Under the pieces are notes generated by a model that was given only the letters and a program-made list of their open reading frames with translations, had not been told where the DNA came from and made no database searches. DNA of 64,000 nucleotides from Cycas panzhihuaensis (taxonomy: Eukaryota > Cycadophyta): NCBI GenBank assembly GCA_023213395.1, contig CM041465.1:23312001-23376000 (forward strand). The letters are read 5' to 3'. The position numbers and the translations under genes were made by a program. This document shows positions 31,670 through 42,796 of this stretch, piece by piece; the first letter of the stretch is position 1, and each line of letters opens with the position of its first letter.

Positions 31670-34643
31670 TGGAATCGCATCTATGGGGATGGTAACTACA
31701 CCTAGTTGGGATTAAAACTATTAACGGAAGGCTCCAGAATAAAGGGATCAAACCAACAAGTGTAAGGAAGTGCCTACATAGGGCGTCCGTGTGTCGGAAC
31801 ATAGGTTTGGGACCCACAAATGGTGCACAACTTCCTCTAGGTAACTTTACTTTTGACTTTGAAGGGAAGTATCAGTGAGGGATGTCCTCGATTACCCAAG
31901 TAACCTCAAAACAAGGGTCTTCCCACCCATGGATGGTCATAAGAGAAAGGGAAGACCCAATGAGGGGATGAACCCTTGTGGAAAGAAAGCTAAAGGGATG
32001 GAGATGAGATGTGTTCAGGTATGATGAGGTAGAAAAGGAGATCTTAGAAGATGAATCCCCTAAGAACTAACCCACTTGAAGAGGATGTTGGGTAGACAAA
32101 GAGTGGTGGCAGAAGGAGTTCCCGTCATTTATGTGTGAGGGGGGTCTAATCTCTATATGCAACAATGGGGCAAAGACTAGTTGTATGTATGTGAAAATGA
32201 GAGGTATACAAGCATATGTGTGTGAATAATAATAAATATACTTTCTCTCTCAAAGACAAATCCTCACTCTCATTTCGTTTTAAACACGGGAGGGAGAAAA
32301 AAAGGAAATGAATCAAGATATCATACAAAGCGCACGGCAATGCAATTGAATAAAAGAGGAAAGGGGATAACCCTTAACAGATGCTCTTTCCTAAAATGTG
32401 AACTAATATGTAAGATGATGATGTGAGTTCATTCCCTTTTACTTTATTCCCTTATGTCTTTTCATGCAAACATATAAGCTAAATGAAATAAGAAAAGACT
32501 AACAAAATGAAAGTGGCATACCTAGAAGAATGAGGTAATTGAAATGTGATCTTCATCTTTCATTACACTCGCTTTCTCTTTTCCCTTTTCCTATCGTATG
32601 AGCAGTGTAGGGGTTTTCTTACCTCTCCTAAAATGAAAGGAAAAGAGCAAGAAAAGACACAAAGGAAAAAAGGAACTATGCAAAGGCTAAAATAACCAAA
32701 GGGAAGGAGGCTAAGAAATACACCTAGATTGTTGCCATTTACCTTTCTCTACAAATGGTGTGACAAACCTACAATCACAAAGTTCCTTACCGTTTCTAAA
32801 GGGGTTGCTAGGATACAAAGCTAATATATGTATATTTATGTAATAGTAAAACGTTGAAATGCTATAAGTTAGAATGTTTCAAGTTAAGTTATCTTCCACC
32901 GAAAGTAACTCTACAATCTCCCAAGAAAACTAACAACATAAGCCAAGGTAAAAGGGAGGCTAACCTTGGAATAGCTAACCCTCTAGCAAGTGTACCTCCA
33001 TGTTACCCTTAGACATAGGGTACACTAGATTAGGATAGCCTATTGGTAGTAGACAATGAAGGAAACAAACATTATGAGGTTTGTGAAAGTTGCCTATGTT
33101 GCAAGTATGCAACGTGCAGCAAATTGCAATGTTGATTAAGCCAGGACCCAAGATGAATGAGGTACACCATTTGGGGCTAGAAGAGCTACCCAAGAGAGGT
33201 GTGTAGGCTTGGAAACAATGTAGAAAGGGCTACATATATAGATATCCAACATAGGCTAAATCCCAGAGACTCCCTAGTAACACAAGAGAGGCACAAGTGG
33301 AGGAGAGGAAAGAGGAGAAGGGGGTTGCCCTTGAGGAGCAGGCCTAGTGGGTATGGAAACCTGCCTTGGCTCCTTTCTCTCACTCTTTGTGGGTCCTCTC
33401 CCGTAGCCTCCTTAGAAAAAACCAGGGGAGGATAGGGAGATGAAGAGGGTAGGAAAATAGGAAATGGAGGAGTACCCCTTGTGTACACTAAAAAAATAAG
33501 GAAAGAAATGATGTACTCAAAGATTTAACCTTTTACAAGACAATCCAAAGGAAAGACATGGAACAACAATGAAATAGTACCTGTTGGGCTAAGTAGAAGG
33601 CAGGTTTACCCCTGAAAACAGTAGGAAATAACATATTTGATATGCTTACAGGGGGTCCCTAGGAGGATGCTATAATCTGGAAACAATCTTGTTGAAAGCA
33701 GTAGGAAGGGTGTGGAGACCAAACTTGGGCATGAATCCTTACTTGGAGACATTTGTTGGTGAGCCTACTACTGCAAATCAGAGCTGCAATGGGTAAATCA
33801 TAGGCTGGAGCATAGGGAACTTGAGTATTATAGGGCATTCCTACAGGAAACTCCTGTGGAAGAGAGAGAAGAGAGAAGAGAAGGTGGGAGAAGAGGAGGA
33901 AAATGAGGTTGTTTTGGGCTTTATACCTGACCCTAGGCTGAATAGATGCTTAAGATTGAGGTAGGGCTTGAAAGGTGTTGAAGCCACGTGACAATTTCAT
34001 GAAAAAAGTAAAATTTACCATGGCAGATTTTTTAAAAATGTGTTATGACAGTCACTCCACGGTAAACTTCACGGTACCGTGAAGTTTACCATGGTACCAT
34101 GACATTTTCTATGGTGCCATGACAGAGACCAAAATAGGCCAAAAAGAGGATGCCTGTGAGACTTAAATAGGGTACCTCGGGCCTAAGAGAGGTCAAACCT
34201 CTGTCCAGATGGATGGGGATAGTCAAATAGAGAAGATGACCTAAACCAGATAGGGTATTAGAGTGGCATGACTCCCAGGAAACTGATAACTAGCATAAAG
34301 ATGAACCAATCACACTCAGCAGGATGGTAAGGGCTGTGATATGGCAAGGGGTATGACAGATCACATGTGAGAAGTGGTGCCTAGGACAACATGGAGGTGC
34401 ATAAGAGGGTTGTGGAGTGCTATGGGGATGCATGTCCCATTAATCATCATAGGCTAAAAGAGTAACAAGTAGCATGATCAAGCAACAGGTGTAAGATGAT
34501 CACTCAAATGTGACAGTCAACTATGCAATGAAATGATGCTTCTATTTACCTTTCTAAGAAAGTAGTAAAGGTAAAGGATAGAAGCATACCTACACTTAAC
34601 TAAGTTAACTTGCCAAGAACCCATTCCTAGGAGCTGGGAAACA
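31670..34643 (-). repeat. 5' LTR of D (2974 bp)
   Basis: Minus strand from TGTTTCCCAGCTCCTAGG to TTCCA. TATAAAG at 33919-33925, perfect GGTACC palindrome at 34061-34090 and GGTAAG motif at 32610-32628. It is close in sequence to the LTR of E, so D inserted into a sister element. Confidence 0.9.
34061..34090. promoter_or_regulatory. Perfect 30-bp palindrome in D U3
   Basis: Half-site GGTAAACTTCACGGT followed by its exact reverse complement, with GGTACC at the centre. It lies about 140 bp upstream of the TATA box; a further GGTACC half copy follows at 34092-34098. Perfect symmetry in a decayed element suggests it is the ancestral form of the module found in every LTR. Confidence 0.8.
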
Positions 34644-34859
34644 CCATCTCCCCTTGTAGTTGTCCCACTCACACCTCATACTCCTAGGACTTTACCACCC
34701 ACACGTCTCTAGCCCTGACTAAAGGGGTGAATGTCATTATATGGTCCCCTATTGACCGTGGCTCCTCTCCTTCCTGGATGGGAGGCTGTCCCTCAGTGTA
34801 GACCCATGGAGACATCTCTTGAACTACCACCTCAATCAACCTCCTAATGTCCACCACTC

Positions 34860-34981
34860 CTGTAAAATCTAACATGCCACGTGTCAGTATATACATCCAT
34901 AAGTACACCAAACAAATCAAATAAAACACAACAACTTGATATCTAGTGATCGAAAGATGATGGGTAAAGGTAGTATCTCAC
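34860..34981 (-). other. Intron 2 of E antisense gene
   Basis: 122 bp; donor GTGAGATAC, acceptor GATTTTACAG on the minus strand. Phase 1, same site as in C and I. Confidence 0.68.
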
Positions 34982-36352
34982 CTACTAGAACTATTGGCTC
35001 CCCGACTTGGACGATCATCTCCTCCTCAAGTCCTCCACCCACTACTGGTACCTCCTCCTCCTCCGATAGCACCTCTCTCACTGCTTGGCCTACTGAGGCA
35101 CCTCCACACTCCTCTGCTGGTGCTGCCACTACCCAGACTCTCCCAACTATACTCAGCTTCTAGACTGGTGTCTAAGAAGTGCCACCTTTCCCGGCACTCC
35201 CTAATAGACCCACCTCTACTCCTGTGGCTCCTGATGGCCCTGCCACTCCTCCTGCGGTCCCTAATGGACCCACCTCTCCACCTGCTACTCCAGATGGGCT
35301 AGTCCCATCACCTCTGTCACCTCTATCATCATTGTCTCCCTTGCTAGGAGCACTGCCTTCTCTTCCTGCCTCATCATCACTATCCCACCTCACCCCTCTA
35401 TATGGATCTGATGTGTAGTCTGCCATGGTGAGGAGGTCTAGTGATGTAGCCTCCATTAAACACATGACATATGCCTAGTCCTCGATTCCCCAAAACTAAG
35501 TCTGCCACCTATGGACCATAGGAGCCTATGTTGAAATTAGGTGGGGCCCTCCTGGTGGTGCCAGTGCTCTAAAGTGATCAAAGAACCAACATTGTAGTAG
35601 CATGTTGTAGGATAGTCCTCCTCTCCCAACTACCCTGATGGCATCTAACTGGATGACCAAGTTTGCCGCTATTAGTATGGCCTAGTCCATTCTCTCCCCA
35701 GCCTCACATCTCCTTACAATATCTATCCATCCACCACGTATGTCTATATAATTTTGTTTCTAGGATATCTGAAACATAATGCACAGTGTAATCAATTTCC
35801 TTATACGAGGAATCCTGGACATGATCATACTCAACACTGGTATGCCTCTCCTCTCCCACTGGTCCTGACCTGTGAAATAGGTCGCTGCCTCCCTGTGTGT
35901 AGCGTCATTACTAGGCAACGTACCTAATGACACTAGTGCTCCTGTCGCAAGTACTCTTAAGATACTCTTAACATTTCCTGGTGTGACTGTGACATCTCCT
36001 ACTTGGGGGAGATGGAATACGTATCTCTGTCGATCCCAGTGGGAGACAATGTCTACTAGAAGACGCTGGTTAGATGCATATTGTGGCATCCTAATGGCCT
36101 TCAATAGGCCATATCTCCCCAACACTCGTCAGTCTCTGTAAGTCATCATCTCAATGAAACTAAGCATAGCCACTCTAATATTGTCGTGGTTGTCCATCGC
36201 GATAACTGCCTACAAAACACCCAAAACATAGTCAAAACTTATCTAAACCAACTTGTTAGCCTTCAGGACTACCTCTCACTATCCCAAGATTGAGATCCAG
36301 CTATCCTTCAGGCCATCTTTTATATCTTTCAACTAGTCTGCCTTCACACTGT

Positions 36353-36381
36353 GCTAAACTCTATGGTACCACAAAGTTTAG
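36353..36381. promoter_or_regulatory. GGTACC-centred palindrome in E intron 1
   Basis: GCTAAACTCTATGGTACCAC followed by AAAGTTTAG; near-palindromic, same place as in C. Confidence 0.55.
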
Positions 36382-36890
36382 TATGGGGCCTTCTGAGATT
36401 TTATCCATCTCTCAGTAGCTCCATGGCAAAGATTGCAACACCACAATCTTTGTTGTAGTGCCAATGTCACCTCCCCAAAATGGGGGGTTTCCTACTCAAA
36501 AAATAATTTTTTTTACCTAGGTGGGCTACACTCAGGCCCACTAGGACCAGGGCTTCCTAATGCCCTAGTACCCCCTCTCGTTGGGTCTAATTTAGACCCT
36601 AGGAGATTACTATTTGCCCTTAAGGGGCCTAAAACTACATTACAAGCCATTAAAAAGCTATGAAATTCAAATGACGAGATGGGTTTAGGTATGAGTAACC
36701 CACTCACTAGATCTGGTCTCACTATTGCCATCGCGTCTATCTAATCTCATCAGTTGTCTCTGTGTCCTGATTCAATGGTCAAATCTCCCCTTGTATGCCT
36801 TCGAAGTTGGGCAATGCTCTATTGCATAAGCAGAAGGGCTCTGATTTATTCATAAGCCCATGAAAATGAATTCCATTTTCGTTGAGTTTT

Positions 36891-36901
36891 CTTTATATAG
36901 G
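36891..36901 (-). promoter_or_regulatory. TATA box of E antisense gene
   Basis: Minus strand CCTATATAAAG, 160 bp before the exon 1 ATG, as in C. Confidence 0.68.
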
Positions 36902-37459
36902 CAGGGGCCTCGATGGGCACTCCTCCCGTTTCTCTCACCGTGATAGCCCTTAAGACCATCTCCCTTCCTTGATCATCTTTTCCTTCTGGGCCTGTCTCCC
37001 ATTTTTCCTTTATGGACTCCTCTTTTCATGGACCTGCTAGGTGCATTTATGGCACCCCTTCCTCGGCCTTGCAAGGTCCCTTTTATCTCGTTTTATGTGC
37101 CACCTCCATACATACTTGAGTTTATATTTGTTTAACTTATTTCACCATCTTGGACCCATTTTTGCTACCTGTTTGCACCTCTGGGGCTTCTAAAGGAAGC
37201 ATCCCCTCCATTTGGGACCATGTTTTACTTCCTTAAGCGACTTTTGGCACCCCAGAGGGCCCTTTTCACTATCGGTTCTTTCCCATCTGCTGGACAGCCC
37301 TCTTTACCTTCGGGTAGCCTTGTCTTTGGGTCTTCCTACCTTTTACGACCTTTATCGACAACTATTTGAGCCTTTTATGATGGTTTCCCACTGTTGAGTC
37401 CTCTCCACTCATCGATTCCATCAGCTTTTCCCTTTCTACTAAGACTCCATTCTTTTGCC
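36902..37459. other. E spacer between antisense promoter and second RNase H
   Basis: Aligns through with C 20030-20555. No shared ORF. An open stretch at 37212-37397 has no counterpart in C. Confidence 0.5.
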
Positions 37460-37882
37460 ATGGTTTTACTTATTATCACCGATGGAGGAAGCCGTGCTAA
37501 CCCTAGCCTCTCTACTGTTGGGTGGATTCTCTGTGACCCTTTTAGATACGACTTCATGCATTCCAAGATCTTCCTTCTTGAAGCTACCAATAAAGAAGTT
37601 GAGTACACAACTATTATTGAGGCCCTTACCGATGCACTCTTCTTCCATGATGGACCCATCATCCTCCTTTGCAACTCTCAGATTATGGTGTCCCATCTCA
37701 CCTAGGTCTACCAGGTATGGTGCCCATGCCCGAGAGCCCTTGCCTTGACCGCTAGATCCATGTTGGCTTGTTTTTCATCTGTCAACATCCAACACATCCC
37801 TCGGGCTTGCAACGCTAAGGCAGATAACTTAGTCTGTCTCATCATTGAGCGTTGTCTTCCTCTCCTTAGTGACCCAACTTGA
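37460..37882 (+). pseudogene. E stand-alone second RNase H (aRNH-like), 140 codons with one internal stop
   Basis: The frame is continuous from ATG (37460, in CCATGG context) to TGA at 37880, interrupted only by a TAG after His-Leu-Thr. Motifs: Thr-Asp-Gly-Gly-Ser-Arg-Ala-Asn-Pro (first catalytic Asp), 'ATNKEVEY' (catalytic Glu), Cys-Asn-Ser-Gln (third Asp changed to Asn) and Ala-Lys-Ala-Asp-Asn-Leu (last Asp). In the family this enzyme degrades RNA in RNA-DNA hybrids. The third-Asp change and the TAG make this copy inactive. Own ATG and stop show that it is a separate ORF and not a piece of pol. Confidence 0.85.
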
Positions 37883-38284
37883 GAGACTTGTCTAGTCATC
37901 CATGTGCCCAAGTCTTGGGTCATTTTGCACTTCACATTGCGATCCATTCATACCTCCAAAAGCTAGCTGCTAATGAGGTTAAACTATGGTGACCACCAAG
38001 TTTATTCCCTTCACTTTACTCTTAATATCTTAGCACATAACTCTCATTATCCTTGATTTGCATCTGCAGATAGTTCCTTGTTCACGACATCAGTCGAGTC
38101 TTATGTGTGGCCCTCACCACCCATTCATCCTATTTTTATAATAGGGGCATCCCCCTCATCTATTACTATTACCTGTTGTCTATACAATGACACATAGGCA
38201 ACCCCTATGTTGTCTCGCCCTTGCTTCTATACCCACACGTTCCACCATGACACTCATTATCGCCCTTGGCTTGCACCATTATTA

Positions 38285-38335
<51 letters not shown>

Positions 38336-38410
38336 TACTAACATTATTTTGCTAGCATTCATCATCGTATTATGCTTCCAAGCTACAAGGCTCTACTGCC
38401 AATGGGGTAG
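37883..38410 (+). other. E 3' region with TA microsatellite and polypurine tract
   Basis: Non-coding; contains (TA)n at 38288-38333 where C has only short TA-rich sequence. It ends CCAATGGGGTAG just before the LTR, a recognisable polypurine tract. Confidence 0.65.
38288..38333. repeat. (TA)n microsatellite
   Basis: About 46 bp of pure TA repeat, an expansion of a TA-rich block shared by all elements here. Confidence 0.95.
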
Positions 38411-38955
38411 TATTTCTCGGCTCCTAGGAATGGGTTCTTAGCAAGTCAACTAAGGTAAGTGTAGGTATGCTTCTATCCCTTACCTTTTCTACTTCTCTAG
38501 AAAGGTAAATCAAAGCATCCTTTCATTGCATGACTGGCTGTCACATTTGAGTGATGATCTTACACCTGTTGCTTGATCATACTGCTTGTTACTCTTTTAG
38601 CCTATCACGATCAGTGGGGTATGCATCCCCATGGAACTCCGCAACCCTCTTATGCACCTCCATATTATCCTAAGCACCACTCAACCCATGTGATCTGTCA
38701 TACCACTTGCCATATCATAGCCCTTAGCACCCCACTAAGTGTGATTGGTTGATCTTTATGCTAGTTATTGGTTTCCTAGGAGTCTTGCTGCTTCGGTACC
38801 CCATCTGGTTTAGGTCATCTATATTATTTGACTATCCCCAGCCATCTGGATAGAGGGCTGACCCCTCCTAGGCCTAGGGTACCCTCTTTTAAGGCTCCTA
38901 GGCATGCCCTTTTAGCCTATTTTGGTCTTTGTCACTGCACCATAGTAATTGTTGT

Positions 38956-38960
38956 GGTAC
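38956..38960. repeat. Left target-site duplication of F (GGTAC)
   Basis: GGTAC here and at 41493-41497, identical. The site is inside the GGTACC module of the E LTR. Confidence 0.92.
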
Positions 38961-41492
38961 TGTTTCCCAGCTAGTGGGAATGGACTCGGGACGCATCGAC
39001 ACAGGTTTGTGCAGGTATATGTTCTTACTTTTCTTACTTATGGTTGCTAAGGGAATTTAGAATAGTTTGATTGACATGTGCCTGCCTACATGCATGCGTT
39101 TGATTGCCTGTTCATAATGCATGTGCCTAACGGCACCTCTTAGCCTATGACGACTCACAGCGGGGGCATTCCTTAGCGAATGCGACACCCCGTATGGCGT
39201 CTGACCACCACGATGTCTCCATGGTCTCTCGGGATGCTCCTGCCAGCTCGTTTGTCCTTATTACCACATGCCACTTATGTTGCAAACCCTTCCTAAGCCT
39301 GGTTTAACCCTTAGTTAGGGCTCTTTGCACCATTTTGAGTACTTGCCCACAGCTTGGGCATTCCCTCAGTTGTTCCCATTCATGATTAGCCTCTATTTTT
39401 GCCTCAAAACCGATTTTCTTTGCTTATTTTTCTCTTTTTTTAAATTTGTGTCATGACAAACTTAGCGGTACCACAAAGTTTGCTGATACCCGGTGCGTCT
39501 GGTGGTAAACTTAGCTGATGCCAAGTTTCTTGGTCGACTCGCTTAAAATTAAAAAAGAGAAACCACGACGATGGTAGTGTTTTTCGCGGAGCGCGGCGTG
39601 GCTCGAAGCAGTTGGGCGCAGGCCCCCAACGTTCACTTACTATGCCCAAGGCATAAAAGCTTTTTTTGACTCATTTGCTTCATTATGAGATTTCTTCAAC
39701 TCACTTTTCAAGACTCCCAAGAAAAAACTCTCTATTAGAAACCAAAAAGAAAGAGTGACAAGAAAGCTTCTCCTCTGATTGGACAGATAGAGGGCTGCTA
39801 TTAATCGGAGTTGTGGCCATTGCTGCCTCCTACGGAGCTCCATTACAAGCACCATCTCTCCTCACAAAGATCCAAGGCTTCAAGAGGTTTTCTTCATCAA
39901 AATCCATTCCAAAGACCCATTCTCAAGCTCCCAACTTGCATAAGGCTCTACTCTTCCACTCTCATGCAAGGGACATTCAACTCCACTTCTTGGACACCGC
40001 TTGGGCTGCTGCCCCCAAGTTGCTAAGTGCCTACATGCACTCATTCTTCTCCATTCAAGGTATTTATTGGCTCTGTTAGTGCTTTTTTGCTTGTTTTTTC
40101 CATTGAGTTGCTTGCAAATTCTTTCCTCTTCTTTGCATGCACTTCCTTTGAGTTTCTTTTGGCCGTTTGATGCATATAACCTTAGTAGTTGTGGCTTACT
40201 AGAGCGCTGCCCTAGGTTAGGCGCATTTTTCTTGTGATTTCCTAAAACTCATCCTCTCCCACCGAGTTCCCTCTTTTGCCATTTTCTAAGCTAGCCGGCA
40301 TAAAGGGCTTTTACGAGGATTTGAGGGAGATAAGGCGGGCTTCCGTCCCCCATTGCCGTCCTTCTCCCCAAGGGTTCCGTCCCTTATCCTCTCTCCCTTT
40401 ATCACCCGCGCTTTCTTAGGAGACGGGGCTAGAGAAACCTTGGAGGGTTGGCTTGAGTTTCCTCATTGGCGTAGGCCAGTTGTTATCACATGACCCATCT
40501 TGTTGCATGCTAGCATTGTTTCCCTATACCCTATGGAGACCTCTCGTGGGTGAGTTAGCCATCCAGGGCTACACTCAATCCTATTCGGTGCATTTTATGG
40601 TGTATGACTACCGCATATGTGTCGCGGCTTTGTTTCCTTTCCATTATATGTGGGTGCTTAACTACGTGCAGCTAGCCTAGTTGATTTCATTTTCAAGATA
40701 TACATATACATATATCTCGTCGGTTTTGGTAGCCTCTCCCGAGAGGAGGGTGTTCTCTCTGGTTGTGTGCAGGATCGCTTGAGAGGGAGGGGTGCGTGAG
40801 GTCAACCCCTTGCCGGTCGACTGTCACGAGGTACGCCTTTCCCTTTTTTGGTTGTTTTGAGCTTTACTTTCCGTTCTTTCAGTTTGTTAGTTCTTGCATG
40901 CTCTCGGGGAGGTAAGTGAACCCCTTGACGCCTTTGGTCGGCGTTCCATGCGCGGGAGGCGGAGGGAAGGAGGCCTTGACAGGAGGAAACCCGTATTTCT
41001 GCTCGGACTCCGTGTCCAGGTATTTCCCGCGTGTTTTTCGTGTTTACTTTGTGTTTTTACGCTTCGTTGCATTTACTTTGATCTGTAAAGGAACATAAGG
41101 GAAAGAAAGAAAAAAATAAATCGTTTACTTTACATTTGCTTTCTTGTACTTCTTTATTACATTGCATGACATAGTAGTGTAGGTCCCATTTACCTATACC
41201 CCTTAGCCACACTTACCCCTTACTCCGTGACACGTTTGGTTGATTTCCCCCCTCGTCGCCTTCTCATTGCCTTGAGAAGCCGCGACGTCTGGTTCTTTTC
41301 CCTTCCGGCCATCCAGGGGTAGGAAGGCCTCGACTTGCGGCTACAGGAAGCAACGGGCACCTTGCGATCCGTGCAGCGCTCGGCCCGCGGACGTCCTGCG
41401 AGGTATGATCCTCGCTAGTTAGCCTGCTTAGCATATTGTCTCTATGCCCTTCCCGCTAGGCGTTGGATCATTGCCCCGCGGAGAGCATTTCA
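38961..41492 (+). repeat. F: solo LTR of the A family (2532 bp)
   Basis: It starts TGTTTCCCAGCTAGTGGG, ends GCATTTCA, and is flanked by perfect 5-bp repeats with no internal region. It aligns end to end with the A 3' LTR. TATA-like CATAAAA at 39652-39658, GGTACC module 39456-39484, GGTAAG motif 40907-40924. A solo LTR arises by recombination between the two LTRs of a full element. Confidence 0.93.
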
Positions 41493-42735
41493 GGTACTGC
41501 GGTAACTTCACGGTACCACGAAGTTTACTACAGGGCGACTGTCACTTAATATTTTTAAAAATCTGTCATGGTAAATTTTTATTTTTTCATAAAATTTCCA
41601 CATGGCTTCGATACCTCTCAACCCTTACCTCAACCCTAATCGTCTATTCATCCTAGAATTAGGTATAAAGCCTAAAACAACCTCACTTTCCACCTCTTCT
41701 TCTACATTCTTTTCTCTTTCTTCCATAGGAGTTTTCTGCAGGAACACCCTATAACACTCTAGTTCCCTATGCTCTAGCCTAATATCTTCCTATTGCAGCT
41801 CTTATCCATGGTAGCAGGCTCACCAACAAACATCTCTAAGCAAGGATTCATGCTCATGTTTGGCCTCCACGCCCTTCCTATAACTTTCAACAAGTTTGTT
41901 TCCATTGCAGCATCCTCCTAAGGACCCCTTGTAAGCATATCAAATATGTTATTTCTTATTGTTTTCAGGGAAAGACATGCCTCCTACTCAGCCCAATAGG
42001 TACTATTTCATTATTGTTCCATGTCTTTCCTTTGGACTGACTTGTAAAAGGTTATATCTTTGAACACATCCTTTCTTTCTTTATTTTTTAGTTTATACAG
42101 GAGGTATTCCTCCATTTTAGGTTTTTCTACCCACTTCATCTCCCTATTCTCTCTTAGTTATTTCCAAGGAGGTTGTGGAAGAGGACCCACAAAGAGTGAT
42201 AGAAAGGAGCCAAGGGGGGTTTCCATACCCAACTAGGCCTATTCCTCAAGGGTAACCCCCTTCTCCTCTTTCATCTTTTTTGCTTGTGCCTCTCTTAAGC
42301 AACTAGGGAGTCTTTGGGATTTGGCATGCGTTAGATATCAGCATACGTAGCCCTTTGTTACATTATTTCTAAGCATGAACACCTCTCTTGGGCAACTCTT
42401 CTAGCCCCAAATAATTTCCCTCATCCATCTTGGGTCACAGCTTATCCAACGTTGTAATTTGTTGCACGTAGCATACTTGCAATATAGGCAACTTTCGCAA
42501 ACCTCGTGATGTTTATTTCCTTCACTATCTACTACTAATAGGCTGTCCTAATCTATTGTTTCTTGTGTCTAAGGGTAGCATGGAGGTGCACTTACTAGAG
42601 GGTTAGCCATTTTGAGGCTAACCTCCCCTACACATTATTTTGTGTTGTTGGTTTACTTGGGAGATGTAGAGTCATTCTTTGGTGGAGGATTATTTAACTT
42701 AAAACACTCTAACTTGCAACATTTCAATATTTTGG

Positions 42736-42737
<2 letters not shown>

Positions 42738-42794
<57 letters not shown>
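42738..42794. repeat. (TA)n microsatellite in E LTR
   Basis: About 57 bp of TA repeat. Other LTRs have only short TATATA runs at the same place (G, B, D). Confidence 0.95.

Positions 42795-42796
<2 letters not shown>

Larger units (their letters stand above)
29659..34643 (-). mobile_element. Element D (gag and 5' LTR)
   Basis: Minus strand: 5' LTR 31670-34643, PBS 31651-31668, gag leftward to 29659 where X is inserted. It lies inside E: at 34644 the sequence becomes exon 3 of the E antisense gene. Right flank CCATC is one copy of its expected target duplication. Confidence 0.9.
34644..36731 (-). pseudogene. E antisense PMD-like gene (3' end cut by D)
   Basis: Model: exon 1 36708-36731 (8 codons, MAIVRPDL), intron 1 36210-36707 (498 bp, GTGAGT...TGTAG), exon 2 34982-36209, intron 2 34860-34981 (122 bp, GTGAGA...TTACAG), exon 3 from 34859 to the D junction. 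Exon 2 is 1228 nt, leaving remainder one as in C (1195 nt), so the frame reaches intron 2 in phase 1. The PMD-like part is open at 35760-36125: 'LLVDIVSHWDRQRYVFHLP', then a Val-Gly-Asp-Val-Thr-Val-Thr-Pro strand. 35172-35465 holds Gly/Pro repeats and 34917-35129 the acidic Glu-Glu-Glu-Glu-Val-Pro block. Few stops remain for such an old layer. Confidence 0.72.

Noticed and set aside
35179-35418. Plus-strand Pro/Ser-rich open frames (also 34936-35302)
   Set aside because: Mirror frames of the Gly/Pro-rich part of the antisense gene; the other frame has the PMD-like context and splice sites.
38288-38333. (TA)n run as a possible origin, promoter or assembly artefact
   Set aside because: The same place is TA-rich in A, C and H, so it is an ordinary microsatellite expansion.
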